Positions 53,876 through 62,828 of a DNA stretch of 64,000 bases are shown one piece after another (the first letter of the stretch is position 1; each line of letters begins with the position of its first letter). Source of the stretch: Simiduia curdlanivorans (GTDB lineage Bacteria > Pseudomonadota > Gammaproteobacteria > Pseudomonadales > Cellvibrionaceae); NCBI RefSeq assembly GCF_030409605.1, contig NZ_JAUFQG010000004.1, forward strand, positions 1,862,501-1,926,500. Reading direction: 5' to 3'. The position numbers were made by a program, and so were the translations under genes. The notes under the pieces are model-generated. The model saw only the letters and a program-made list of their open reading frames with translations. It made no database searches and was not told where the DNA came from.

Positions 53876-54480
53876 GCGGCTTGCTCTGAACGGTCTGTGG
53901 CGATGATGTTTGAGGTTGAATCTGCTTCGGGCGTTTGCCACTTCCAGCTGCCTAGTGTGGTCTGCACTGGAATCATGTCGATGCAGTCCACCGGGCAGGG
54001 CTCGACGCAAAGATCGCAGCCGGTGCATTCGTCGGCGATCACTGTGTGCATTTGCTTGGCAGCGCCCAAAATGGCATCCATGGGGCAGGCCTGGATGCAT
54101 TTGGTGCAGCCGATGCACTCGTCTTCGCGGATAAAGGCGACCCGCGCCACGTCTAGCTCGACTCCGTGCTCTTCATCGAGGCTGGGTGCCTCAACATCTA
54201 ATAGCGTTGCAATGGCGTTGATCGTGCTCTGGCCACCGGGCGGGCATTTGTTGATCGGCTCGCCGTTGGCAATGCCTTGGGCATAGGGCTTACAGCCAGG
54301 GTGGCCGCACTGGCCGCACTGGGTTTGCGGCAGCAGCGCATCAATTTGCTCGACGATGGGATCGCCTTCCACCTTAAAACGCACGGCGGCAAAGCCGAGA
54401 ATGGCACCAAAAATCAACGACAGGCTACCGAGGGCAATTAATGCCGAGGCGATGGGATAGTTCGTGATTAATTCCAGCAT
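53872..54480 (-). CDS. rnfB: Rnf complex subunit B, ferredoxin-like Fe-S protein
   Basis: Subunit of 202 aa. An N-terminal membrane helix (residues 10-33) is followed by the four-Cys cluster domain CGQCGHPGCKPYA...CPPGG and a ferredoxin domain with two [4Fe-4S] motifs (CIGCTKCIQACP and CTGCDLCVEPCP). It is the entry point for ferredoxin electrons. It follows rnfA by 12 bases. Confidence 0.96.
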   Translation of the reverse strand: MLELITNYPIASALIALGSLSLIFGAILGFAAVRFKVEGDPIVEQIDALLPQTQCGQCGHPGCKPYAQGIANGEPINKCPPGGQSTINAIATLLDVEAPSLDEEHGVELDVARVAFIREDECIGCTKCIQACPMDAILGAAKQMHTVIADECTGCDLCVEPCPVDCIDMIPVQTTLGSWKWQTPEADSTSNIIATDRSEQAA

Positions 54481-54492
54481 AGCGACGAGCTC

Positions 54493-55068
54493 TTATACCA
54501 AACCACTAAAGCCCATGAAGGCGAGAGACATCAGGCCGGCGGTAATCATACCGATGGCGGCTCCTTTAAAGGGCGTGGGCACATCGGCCACGGCTAGGCG
54601 CTCGCGCATGGCGGAAAACAAGACTAACACCAAGGAAAAGCCGAGTGCGGCACCAAAGCCATACAGGGCGGATTCGACAAAATTATGGGCGTGGGCGGTG
54701 TTTTGCAGGGCCACACCCAACACCGCGCAGTTAGTGGTAATCAGCGGCAGGAAAACCCCGAGCACGCGGTAGAGCAAAGGGCTGGATTTTTCGATAAACA
54801 TCTTGGCGAACTGCACCACCACGGCGATCACCAAGATAAAGGCGATGGTGCGCAGGTATTCGAGCCCCAGTGGCATCAGCACCCAGCTATTAACCATGTA
54901 ACTGGCGATGGAGGCCAAGGTTAAAACGAAGGTGGTGGCACCACCCATACCGATGGCCGTTTCTAGCTTATTGGACACGCCCATAAACGGGCAAAGGCCC
55001 AGAAACTGAACCAGCACGAAGTTGTTCACTAAAATAGTGCTGAGCATAATGACGGCAAATTCGGTCAT
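54493..55068 (-). CDS. rnfA: Rnf complex subunit A
   Basis: Integral membrane subunit of 191 aa with six helices. FVLVQFLGLCPFMGVSNKLETAIGMG and VFLPLITTNCAVLGVALQN contain the conserved Cys residues that, with those of RnfE, bind a membrane-embedded iron-sulfur centre. First gene of the rnfABCDGE operon. An intergenic repeat array separates it from metG upstream on the same strand. Confidence 0.96.
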   Translation of the reverse strand: MTEFAVIMLSTILVNNFVLVQFLGLCPFMGVSNKLETAIGMGGATTFVLTLASIASYMVNSWVLMPLGLEYLRTIAFILVIAVVVQFAKMFIEKSSPLLYRVLGVFLPLITTNCAVLGVALQNTAHAHNFVESALYGFGAALGFSLVLVLFSAMRERLAVADVPTPFKGAAIGMITAGLMSLAFMGFSGLV

Positions 55069-55190
55069 CTTGGCAGTTCCATTCCTGTCTATCTAAGGGC
55101 GGCGATGAAGACGCCCATTATCAGTGAGGTCGATATGACCAGCAATATAACCAGAGGGTTATGCTTATACCTGTTGTGAATATGCTTAAA

Positions 55191-55348
55191 GCCGCAAGCC
55201 GCAAGCCGCAAGCCGCAAGCCGCAAGCCGGATGGCCGGCCCCCGCAAGCCCGGCCCCCGCAAGCCCAGCCCCCGCAAGTCGCCTATGGTTTTGCTTGTAG
55301 CTTGTAGCTTGTAGCTTGTAGCTTGTAGCTTGTAGGGGGCGGCCCCCG
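55191..55348. repeat. composite heptamer repeat array between metG and rnfA
   Basis: Five GCCGCAA units (55191-55225), the module CCGGATGGCCGGCCCCC, two 15-bp units of type GCAAGCCCGGCCCCC, then six GCTTGTA units (55293-55334) and a GGGGGCGGCCCCC hairpin near the metG stop. The left heptamers are the complement-like counterpart of the right ones, so the element has two-sided symmetry. Same family as the arrays at 28.56, 37.45 and 38.97 kb. Confidence 0.88.
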
Positions 55349-55359
55349 CCTTGTAGCTT

Positions 55360-57375
55360 TTACATCACCCTCTGCCCCGGCTTAGCGCCGGCGTGGGGTT
55401 CTAGCAAGTAGATTTCTTTCTTGCCGGGGCCGGCGGCTAGTACCATGCCTTCGCTCATGCCGAACTTCATCTTGCGCGGTGCCAAGTTGGCCACCATCAC
55501 CGTGAGTTTGCCCACCAAGTCTTCGGGCTTATAAGCGCTCTTGATGCCGGAAAACACATTGCGGGTTTCACCGCCTATGTCGAGGGTGAGTTGCAGTAAT
55601 TTATCGGCGCCTTCCACGTGTTGAGCGTCTTTAATTAACGCGATGCGCAAATCCACCTTGGCGAAATCATCGAAATTAATTTCCGGCGCTAAGGGCTCGT
55701 CCACCAGCGGGCCGCTGGCGGTAACGGCGGGAGCAGCTTCAGGTTGTTTGTTGGCTTCAATCATGGCGTCTACGGCTTTTGGGTCTATGCGGGTCAATAG
55801 GGGTTTAAATTCGTTGATGGCTGAACCTGCGCGGTAGCTTAGCGGCGCGTCCCAATTCAAGGTTTCGCCCAAGAAGGTCTCGGCCTCGGCGGTTAATACC
55901 GGCAGCACGGGTTTTAAGTAGGTCAGCAAGGCGCGGAACATGTTGATGCCGAGCGAGCAGATGGCCAGTACTTCGGCTTCTGTACCTTCTTGCTTGGCCA
56001 GCGACCAAGGCGCTTTGGCGGCAATGTATTCGTTGGCGATATCGGCCAGCGCCATAATGTCGCGCATGGCTTTGCTGAATTCGCGCGCCTCGTACAGCGC
56101 CGCGATGTTTTCGCCGGCGTCGACGAACTTGGCCCACAATTCCGGCTCGGGGTTGGCAGCTAAAACACCACCGGACTTCTGCACAAACTTGGCAGTGCGG
56201 CTGGCGATGTTAACCACCTTGCCCACCAAATCTGAATTCACTCGGCCGACGAAGTCGTCCATGTTCAGGTCTAAGTCGTCGACACCGGCGGTGAGCTTGG
56301 CCGCGAAGTAGTAGCGCAAGTACTCGGGGTTTAAATGTTCTAGGTAGCTGCTGGCATTGATAAAGGTGCCGCGCGACTTGGACATCTTCTTGCCGTTCAC
56401 CGTTAAAAAGCCGTGTACGCACACCTTGGTGGGGGTGCGGAATTGCGCCGACGATAGCATGGCGGGCCAGAACAGGGCGTGGAAATTAACGATGTCTTTG
56501 CCGATGAAGTGATACAGCTCGGCGGTGGAGTCTGGCTTCCAGTAGGCATCCCAATCTTGGCCGGTGCGGTCGCACAGGTTTTTGTGGCTGGCCATGTAGC
56601 CGATGGGCGCATCTAGCCAAACATAAAAAAACTTGTTGGTTTCACCGGGTATTTCGAAGCCGAAATAGGGCGCGTCGCGGGATATATCCCACTCTTGCAG
56701 GCCTGAATCCAACCACTCGGCCAGCTTGTTGGCTACCTCGGTTTGCAGATGGCCGGCGCGGGTCCAGTCCTTTAGAAAATCTTGGAAGGCGGGCAGGCGG
56801 AAGAAAAAGTGTTCGGAATCTTTAGCGATGGGGGTGGCGCCCGAAATCACCGAGCGCGGGTTAATTAAATCCGCCGGTGAATAAGTGGCACCACAGGCCT
56901 CGCAGTTGTCGCCGTACTGGTCTTCGGTTTTACATTTCGGGCAGCTGCCCTTGATGTAACGATCGGCCAAAAACAGCTGTTTTTCTGGGTCAAAAGCTTG
57001 GGTGATGGAGCGGCTGGCGATGTGGCCATTGGCTTTTAAACGCTCATAAATCAAGCCCGACAACACCTTGTTTTCGTCCGAGTGGGTGGAGTGGTAGTTG
57101 TGGTGATTAATGAGGAAGCCTTTGAAATCCGCCATATGCTCGGCTTTCATGTTTTCAATATGGGCTTCGGGGCTAATACCTAACTCCTCGGCTTTGAGCA
57201 TGATGGCCGTGCCGTGGGCGTCGTCGGCACACACGTAGGTGCACTCGTGGCCGCGGGTTTGTTGGAAGCGCACCCAAATGTCGGTTTGGATGTGCTCAAG
57301 CAAGTGACCTAGGTGTAAAGACCCGTTGGCATAGGGCAGGGCGCTGGTCACCAAAATTTGACGGCGTTGGCTCAT
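55360..57375 (-). CDS. metG: methionyl-tRNA synthetase
   Basis: Charges tRNA-Met, 671 aa, cytosolic dimer. The HIGH-type motif is HLGHL (residues 21-25) and KMSKS is at about 330-334. A zinc knuckle has Cys145, Cys148, Cys158 and Cys161 in CPKCKTEDQYGDNCEACG. The C-terminal domain from about residue 565 is the tRNA-binding EMAP/Arc1-like fold. Divergent from apbC, as in other gammaproteobacteria. Confidence 0.98.
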   Translation of the reverse strand: MSQRRQILVTSALPYANGSLHLGHLLEHIQTDIWVRFQQTRGHECTYVCADDAHGTAIMLKAEELGISPEAHIENMKAEHMADFKGFLINHHNYHSTHSDENKVLSGLIYERLKANGHIASRSITQAFDPEKQLFLADRYIKGSCPKCKTEDQYGDNCEACGATYSPADLINPRSVISGATPIAKDSEHFFFRLPAFQDFLKDWTRAGHLQTEVANKLAEWLDSGLQEWDISRDAPYFGFEIPGETNKFFYVWLDAPIGYMASHKNLCDRTGQDWDAYWKPDSTAELYHFIGKDIVNFHALFWPAMLSSAQFRTPTKVCVHGFLTVNGKKMSKSRGTFINASSYLEHLNPEYLRYYFAAKLTAGVDDLDLNMDDFVGRVNSDLVGKVVNIASRTAKFVQKSGGVLAANPEPELWAKFVDAGENIAALYEAREFSKAMRDIMALADIANEYIAAKAPWSLAKQEGTEAEVLAICSLGINMFRALLTYLKPVLPVLTAEAETFLGETLNWDAPLSYRAGSAINEFKPLLTRIDPKAVDAMIEANKQPEAAPAVTASGPLVDEPLAPEINFDDFAKVDLRIALIKDAQHVEGADKLLQLTLDIGGETRNVFSGIKSAYKPEDLVGKLTVMVANLAPRKMKFGMSEGMVLAAGPGKKEIYLLEPHAGAKPGQRVM

Positions 57376-57574
57376 TCACAATCTCTCAAAGCAGGTTCTT
57401 GGCTGCGGGTTTAAGGCGCAGGCTGAAAAGCCGCGAACTATAGCATTTTTGTAGGCCTTTAGCAGGTTTAAGGTTTTTTACCGCGAGGCAAAAATCACGC
57501 GGGAAATCCGTTACCATAGCGACCTAACGCAAGGTTGATGGCGCCCGCTTGGTTGGGCGCGCAAATTTCGAGGT

Positions 57575-58678
57575 ATGACAATGTCCAGCGCCAGTTCTAG
57601 CCCAGATGTAGCCGCGATCCACAAAGCGCTCAGTTTCGTCAAAGACCCCTGCACGGGGCAAAATCTAGAGGCTTTAGGGGCTATTGCTGGAGTCGAAGTT
57701 ACCGGTGCCGACGTTAAAGTGCATGTGATTCTGGGCTATCCAGCGTTGAGCTTGAAGGCACAGATTGAAGAACTGGTGTGTGTGGCGGTTTCTACCGTAG
57801 ATGACGTCGCCACGGTGACCACAGATGTGGGTTGGTTGATTAAACCTAAGCCCACGGCCAATCAAAAAGAGCCGCTACCCGGTGTGGCTAATATCGTCGC
57901 CGTTGCCTCGGGTAAGGGCGGCGTGGGTAAATCCACCACCACCGTCAACCTCGCGCTGGCCTTGGTGGCTGAGGGCGCCACGGTGGGCATTTTGGATGCC
58001 GATATCTACGGTCCCAGTCAGCCGCAAATGTTGGGTGTGGGCAATGTGCGGCCGCAAATTCGCGGCCAAAAACATATGGAGCCCATTACTGCGCACGGTG
58101 TACAAGTTAACTCCATGGGCTTTTTGGTGACCGAACAAACCCCGATGATTTGGCGCGGCCCCATGGTCAGCGGCGCGCTTCAACAGTTGTTAGGCTTAAC
58201 CATTTGGCAGGATTTAGATTATCTGCTAATCGATATGCCGCCGGGCACTGGCGACATTCAATTAACCCTGGCGCAATCGGTGCCGGTGACTGGCTCGGTG
58301 ATTGTGACCACACCGCAAGATATCGCCTTGCTCGACGCCAAAAAAGGCATAGAGATGTTTCGCAAAGTGAATGTACCGGTGCTCGGTGTGGTGGAAAATA
58401 TGGCGACCCATATTTGTTCGAACTGCGGCCACGAAGAGCATATTTTTGGCGAGGGTGGCGGCGAGCGCATCGCGCGCGATTATCAAACCACGCTACTGGG
58501 ATCGCTGCCGCTGGACTTATCCATTCGCGAGCAGGTGGATGTGGGCGTGCCCAGTGTTGTGGCCGACCCGGAGTCCGATATTAGTCAAACTTACCGGCGC
58601 ATTGCGCGACAGATGGCGGCTAATCTTTGGGTGGCGCAGGGCGCGGTGGTTCCGGTTATTGAAGTTGACGAAGATTAA
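57575..58678 (+). CDS. apbC: Mrp/ApbC-family iron-sulfur carrier ATPase
   Basis: P-loop ATPase (367 aa) that carries and delivers iron-sulfur clusters. An N-terminal MIP18-like domain (residues 1-95) is followed by Walker A SGKGGVGKST (112-121) and the C-terminal CSNCG motif whose two Cys bridge the cluster at the dimer interface. GAGG precedes ATG 57575. Adjacent to metG, a conserved arrangement in gammaproteobacteria. Confidence 0.96.
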   Translation: MTMSSASSSPDVAAIHKALSFVKDPCTGQNLEALGAIAGVEVTGADVKVHVILGYPALSLKAQIEELVCVAVSTVDDVATVTTDVGWLIKPKPTANQKEPLPGVANIVAVASGKGGVGKSTTTVNLALALVAEGATVGILDADIYGPSQPQMLGVGNVRPQIRGQKHMEPITAHGVQVNSMGFLVTEQTPMIWRGPMVSGALQQLLGLTIWQDLDYLLIDMPPGTGDIQLTLAQSVPVTGSVIVTTPQDIALLDAKKGIEMFRKVNVPVLGVVENMATHICSNCGHEEHIFGEGGGERIARDYQTTLLGSLPLDLSIREQVDVGVPSVVADPESDISQTYRRIARQMAANLWVAQGAVVPVIEVDED

Positions 58679-58727
58679 TAGTGTATATGTCGGCAAGTAA
58701 GTGGCGCACAAAAATAAGGTGGCATAG

Positions 58728-59414
58728 ATGAGTTTGGTAGCCCATAAAGAGACAGGTGAATATCGTTTCCCGCTGTTACTGTTAAGTTTGTTTGGTACTT
58801 TGCTAATTCCACCCTACTTCGAAGGCCACGAGCTTTTCGCCTTGATTTGGAAACTTATTTTCACCACTGTGCTGATTTCTGCTGTTTACGTAATTGTGGA
58901 ACAAAAGCGTATCTGGTTGTTTGCCATGATCCTCATGCTGCCGACCTTGGCAACCTTGTGGGTGGATCACTTTAGCGGTCATAATCGAATCGCTTTTTAT
59001 GTCGACAATTTAACTACCATCGCCTTTCTGGGTTTTATTAGTTACCACTTACTGCGCATTATTTTGCTCAGCAAAAACGTGAACGCCAATATTATCTATG
59101 CTTCTATGTGCCTTTACCTATTGATCGGCTTGATCTGGGCGGCGATATTTTCCAACATCAATCTGTTTTATGATGGCGCGTTTTTATTCAATAGTGCTTC
59201 ATCGCTAAAGGTCGAAGAGCAAATGATGGGCGTGTTTACCTATTATAGTTTCGTAACCCTTTCTACCCTGGGTTATGGCGATATCGTTCCCACCCACAAA
59301 GTGGCACAAAGCTGGGCGGCGGTGGAGGCGATGATCGGGCAGTTTTACATTGCCATTATTATGGCGCGTTTAGTGAGCTTGCACGCCACGGCTCATCCGA
59401 GAAATAAACCTTAA
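58728..59414 (+). CDS. two-pore-segment potassium channel-like membrane protein
   Basis: Membrane protein of 228 aa with six hydrophobic helices. The C-terminal pore region reads FVTLSTLGYGDIVPT, which contains the K+ selectivity filter TLGYGD, followed by the last helix. No RCK or cyclic-nucleotide domain is present. It follows apbC by 49 bases and may be co-transcribed. Predicted to conduct K+ or a related cation. Confidence 0.87.
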   Translation: MSLVAHKETGEYRFPLLLLSLFGTLLIPPYFEGHELFALIWKLIFTTVLISAVYVIVEQKRIWLFAMILMLPTLATLWVDHFSGHNRIAFYVDNLTTIAFLGFISYHLLRIILLSKNVNANIIYASMCLYLLIGLIWAAIFSNINLFYDGAFLFNSASSLKVEEQMMGVFTYYSFVTLSTLGYGDIVPTHKVAQSWAAVEAMIGQFYIAIIMARLVSLHATAHPRNKP

Positions 59415-59431
59415 TGTGTGTTGGTCTGTAT

Positions 59432-59809
59432 TTAGCCTAAGTGCTTCAAACTCTCGGCGTGTTGTTCCCAGTTTTGCCCGTCGAAGGCCTCTATCGTTAC
59501 GCTCGGCGGTGTTGTTTCTAGGCAGCGTAGGTTTATGCTGAATCCGTTTGGGTTTGAGCGCGGTGTGTAAAAGGCTTTTACTCCGCAGTGCTTGCAGAAG
59601 GTGTGCTTCGCAACGGCGGTGTTGAAGGTATAGGTTGTAATATCATCCTTGCCTTGCAATAAGCTAAATCGTTCGGCTGGCACGATAACGTGTATGAACC
59701 CCAACTTGTTGCACATAGAGCAATTACAATCTTGTGCTTGAATGCTGTCGGGTAATAGGGCTTCAGCTCTAACGGCGCCACAGTGGCAGCTAGCGATATA
59801 TTTTTTCAT
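59432..59809 (-). CDS. GFA-family zinc protein
   Basis: Protein of 125 aa with the Mss4-like zinc fold: SCHCGAVRAEA, CNCSMCNKLG and CKHCGVKAFY supply the Cys ligands. Resembles glutathione-dependent formaldehyde-activating-like proteins; the reaction of this member is unknown. Convergent with the channel gene. A second, distant family member lies at 26.0 kb. Confidence 0.88.
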   Translation of the reverse strand: MKKYIASCHCGAVRAEALLPDSIQAQDCNCSMCNKLGFIHVIVPAERFSLLQGKDDITTYTFNTAVAKHTFCKHCGVKAFYTPRSNPNGFSINLRCLETTPPSVTIEAFDGQNWEQHAESLKHLG

Positions 59810-60057
59810 GGTGAATTAAGACCGTTTCTTGGTTTGGCAAATTTATCGCATGTCACTTTGCGTGTCACCTAGATGCCACTTTTATCGCGATAGCTGGGGT
59901 TCGGCTTCGCGTTAACGTGATTTAACGTCGATCCGGCGCAATTGAACTGGGTTTGGTCGCGTAATCCTAGGTATTGGCTCTGTTTGACGCTAATTTTGTC
60001 CGATTTTCTGCATCATAAAAATTGAATCATCATAAAACATAGAATAAGGAGAGTGAT

Positions 60058-60828
60058 GTGAAAAGCCTGCCTCGTATCCAAACTGCGGTTGTGGCCCTAG
60101 GGCTAGTTGTATCCCTGCTATTTTCGGCTTCGTCTTTCGCCGATGCATCAGCGGTGCAAAAGCTGTTGTCCAGCCCAGATCGCTCCGAAGCGGATCGCGC
60201 AAGGGATCAACGCGATAAGACCGCCGAGCTTATCGCTTTTTTTAATGTGTCGAAGGGCGATAAGGTGGTCGATGTGTTCGCCGGCGGTGGTTACTGGAGC
60301 GAAGTGTTTGCCGCAGCAGTGGGGCAGTCAGGCCAAGTGCTGGTACATAACAACGAAGCCTATAAAAAGTTTGTCGGCCCCAATGTGCATTTGCGTTTTC
60401 AGGATAAGCCCTTACCTCAGATCGCCTTATACGATCGCGAAGTCACGGATCTCGGTTTGGCGGAAGCCAGTCAAAATGTGATCTATATGGGCATGTCTTT
60501 TCACGATTTGTATTTTGTTGATGCCGAGTCTTGGCCTGCCATCGATAGCGATGCCTTTATCGCCCAGTTGCACGCAGCCTTGGTGGATGGTGGTCGGTTA
60601 ATTATTGTCGACCACGCCGCAAAAGCCGGCACCGGTGCGGCAGCAGCGCAAGATTTGCACCGCATTGAAAAGGACTTTGTCATTCAAACCCTAGAGGCGC
60701 GAGGTTTTCGTTTGGCCGAGCAGAGCGCGTTGTTAGCCAATGCCACCGACTCACTCGAGGCGAGCGTATTTGATAAAAGTGTCCGAGGCCAAACTAATCG
60801 ATTTATTTTGGTTTTTGTGAAGGGTTAA
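60058..60828 (+). CDS. exported class I methyltransferase-like protein
   Basis: Protein of 256 aa with a signal peptide (residues 1-29, ending SSFADA). The mature part resembles SAM-dependent methyltransferases: VVDVFAGGGYWSEVFAAAV is motif I and GGRLIIVDHAAKAG a later strand. SAM-dependent enzymes are normally cytosolic, so the exported location is odd; family members of this type exist in many Gram-negative genomes with unknown function. GTG 60058 is preceded by AAGGAG at 60046-60051. Confidence 0.82.
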   Translation: MKSLPRIQTAVVALGLVVSLLFSASSFADASAVQKLLSSPDRSEADRARDQRDKTAELIAFFNVSKGDKVVDVFAGGGYWSEVFAAAVGQSGQVLVHNNEAYKKFVGPNVHLRFQDKPLPQIALYDREVTDLGLAEASQNVIYMGMSFHDLYFVDAESWPAIDSDAFIAQLHAALVDGGRLIIVDHAAKAGTGAAAAQDLHRIEKDFVIQTLEARGFRLAEQSALLANATDSLEASVFDKSVRGQTNRFILVFVKG

Positions 60829-60839
60829 ATAGGAAAAGG

Positions 60840-61110
60840 AGTTTACAGTTTACAGCTAACAGGAAGAGCGCAAAGGTTAAGTTTAGTGACTTGCCTTCAG
60901 TGTAAATTGTTAACTAGTTGTTCTTAAAGCGTGCTGGATGAAATCAAACGGTTCGTTGTCGATTGTGTGGACGAATAAATTGCAAGACGTGAGGGTCGGT
61001 AAACAGGAAAAGAGTTTACAGTTGACAGCCTACAGGGAAGGCAAGAGCAAGAACGCAAATGTTGCGCGCGGAGAGATTGCTTTTCCTGTCAGCTGTAAAC
61101 TGTTGACTCG
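60840..61110. repeat. dispersed TTTACAG-type heptamer repeats
   Basis: GTTTACAGTTTACAGCTAACAG (60852 region) and GTTTACAGTTGACAGCCTACAG-like (61015 region) occur in the same orientation, and an inverted copy CTGTCAGCTGTAAACTGTTGAC-like lies at about 61090. Each is made of 7-bp units of type G-Y-N-N-ACA. The arrangement could form long hairpins in RNA. No gene is supported between the methyltransferase-like gene and holA. Confidence 0.6.
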
Positions 61111-61133
61111 CTTTCCTAAAACGCTTTGCGCTT

Positions 61134-62183
61134 TTAAAGACTTAAACTCATGCGGGTGTTGGCCGGTGATAGGCTGCGCACACCGGATAGATGTAAAATT
61201 AAATCCAATAGTTCGTCCCAGGGTTCGGCGTCGCGCATGCCTTTAACGGCGCGATCGACGCCGTTGGCCTTGCGCAATAAGGCGTCTAATTCTGGGGCTC
61301 TTAATCTTCCTAGCGCCGCTTTCACTAAGCCCTTTCGATTTTCCCAAACCCCTGCTTGTTTCGCCGCCCAATCAAAATTACTGCCGCTTTGGGTGTCGTA
61401 GGCCACTTGAATGAGGGTGCGAATTTCTCTGGCCAGTGCCCATAAAATGGCCAAGGGTTCAGTGCCTTCACCTTTTAAACCTTGAAGGTTGCGCACGGCG
61501 CCATGGGTGTCGCCCATCAGCGCTTTATCCACCAAGCCAAATACATCGTAGCGGGCACTGTTGGCTACCACGTTAGCCAGCAGTTGTGCACTGACTTGGC
61601 CATCGGGTGCGATGAGCTTTAACTTTTCAATTTCTTGTGCAGCGGCGAGGAGGTTGCCCTCAACCCGTGTGGCAAGCATTTCAATGGCGGCGCGATCGGC
61701 ATTGAGGCCGGCTTGGCGCAAGCGTTGATCTAGCCACTGCGGCAATTGTGCGGCACCAACAGGCCAAATTTGCACGAAGGCGCCGGCCGTTTCCAAAGCG
61801 CCAAACCATTTTGCCTTTTGACCGTTGCGATCGAGCTTTGGTAACACGACTAATAGCAAATTATCTTCCGGCGGGCGCTGGGCGTATTCCTGCAGCGCCT
61901 TGCCGCCCTCAATGCCGGGTTTGCCGTTGGTGATGTGCAGTTCGATAATTTTCTTTTCGGCAAACAGGCTCATGCTGGCGGCGGCATTGCTGAGTTGATG
62001 CCATTCGAAGTTGTTGTCGGCGTGGTAGCGCTCGCGCTCGGTAAAGCCGTTGCTACGGGCTTGAGCGCGAATAGTGTCGCAAGCTTCCTGAACTAGCAGG
62101 TGCTCGTCGCCGCTGATCACGTAAACCGGCAGTAGCTGCTTTTTTAGCGCGGCGCTGAGTTGTTCGGGGCGTAATTTAGCCAT
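61134..62183 (-). CDS. holA: DNA polymerase III delta subunit
   Basis: Clamp-loader subunit of 349 aa that opens the beta sliding clamp. The N-terminal PVYVISGDEHLLVQEACD segment contains the family's nucleotide-fold remnant, followed by LNADRAAIEMLATRVEGNLLAAAQEIEKL in the middle domain and the C-terminal collar. It starts eight bases after lptE, the common lptE-holA pair in gammaproteobacteria. Confidence 0.96.
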   Translation of the reverse strand: MAKLRPEQLSAALKKQLLPVYVISGDEHLLVQEACDTIRAQARSNGFTERERYHADNNFEWHQLSNAAASMSLFAEKKIIELHITNGKPGIEGGKALQEYAQRPPEDNLLLVVLPKLDRNGQKAKWFGALETAGAFVQIWPVGAAQLPQWLDQRLRQAGLNADRAAIEMLATRVEGNLLAAAQEIEKLKLIAPDGQVSAQLLANVVANSARYDVFGLVDKALMGDTHGAVRNLQGLKGEGTEPLAILWALAREIRTLIQVAYDTQSGSNFDWAAKQAGVWENRKGLVKAALGRLRAPELDALLRKANGVDRAVKGMRDAEPWDELLDLILHLSGVRSLSPANTRMSLSL

Positions 62184-62191
62184 GCGGGTAA

Positions 62192-62728
62192 TTAGTTCGC
62201 GGTGCTGGTTTGGCTGTTATGTTGCGAATCATCTTGTTGCGCGTTTTGTTTGGCTAAAAAACTCATGCGTCGGATCAATTGGCTAGCCAATTCACGGGTC
62301 ATTTCGTCTTTGACTAATTGGCTTTCATTGGCCGCACCGAGAACTTGGGTAGCATCGAAGTTAACAGAGCGCACAACTTGGACATTATCCGCCGCACCTA
62401 GAACTGTGCCGTCGGTGCGGCGCAGTTCGAAGTTGGCCGACGAGGTGTATTCGTACTCGGCCGCCAAGGCGTCGCTACCTAAAGCGGCCGTGCGTTGCTT
62501 GGTGTCTTCGTTCGAAATGGCCAAAATATATTGGGCGTCGCTCGCGTTCGCGGCCAAGGCAATGTTGTTGGCACTGAGCTGTTTGTCGATGGCCGAGCGC
62601 AGCGACTGGCTAGCACCTGTGACATAGATGCTGTTGAGGTCAGCGGGTAAATCGAGTGCACCACGCAGATGCCAACCGCAACTGGATAACACTAACATGG
62701 CGGCGAGTATTGCTATGAATCGTGTCAT
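62192..62728 (-). CDS. lptE: LPS-assembly outer-membrane lipoprotein LptE
   Basis: Lipoprotein of 178 aa plugging LptD during insertion of lipopolysaccharide into the outer membrane. The signal peptide ends in lipobox LSSCGW (Cys17), then WHLRGALDLPADLNSIYVTG, the typical start of LptE/RlpB. Located between leuS and holA as in most gammaproteobacteria. Confidence 0.95.
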   Translation of the reverse strand: MTRFIAILAAMLVLSSCGWHLRGALDLPADLNSIYVTGASQSLRSAIDKQLSANNIALAANASDAQYILAISNEDTKQRTAALGSDALAAEYEYTSSANFELRRTDGTVLGAADNVQVVRSVNFDATQVLGAANESQLVKDEMTRELASQLIRRMSFLAKQNAQQDDSQHNSQTSTAN

Positions 62729-62768
62729 ATATTGTTATCTTCTCGAAGTATGCATTGCTTGGTTTCTT

Positions 62769-62795
62769 GGGCGAGAGTCAAGTGCGCTCTCGCCC
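62769..62795 (-). terminator. possible leuS downstream hairpin
   Basis: GGGCGAGAG (62769-62777) pairs with CTCTCGCCC (62787-62795) around a 9-base loop, 33 bases after the leuS stop. No U run follows on the minus strand, so it may be a weak terminator or processing site in the leuS-lptE-holA transcript. Confidence 0.4.
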
Positions 62796-62828
62796 CAACC
62801 GCGTTCAGGGCTTTAATGGCGTTTAGAG

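Noticed and set aside
53876..54118. N-terminal extension of RnfC
   Set aside because: The extension is the shadow of rnfB in another frame; ATG 53875 with 4-base overlap is the proper start.
55089..55277. 62-residue frame on the minus strand
   Set aside because: It is a translation of the GCCGCAA and GCAAGCC repeat array (repeated GLRG/LAAC residues), not a gene.
60938..61246. 102-residue plus-strand frame
   Set aside because: It covers the TTTACAG repeats and runs antisense into holA.
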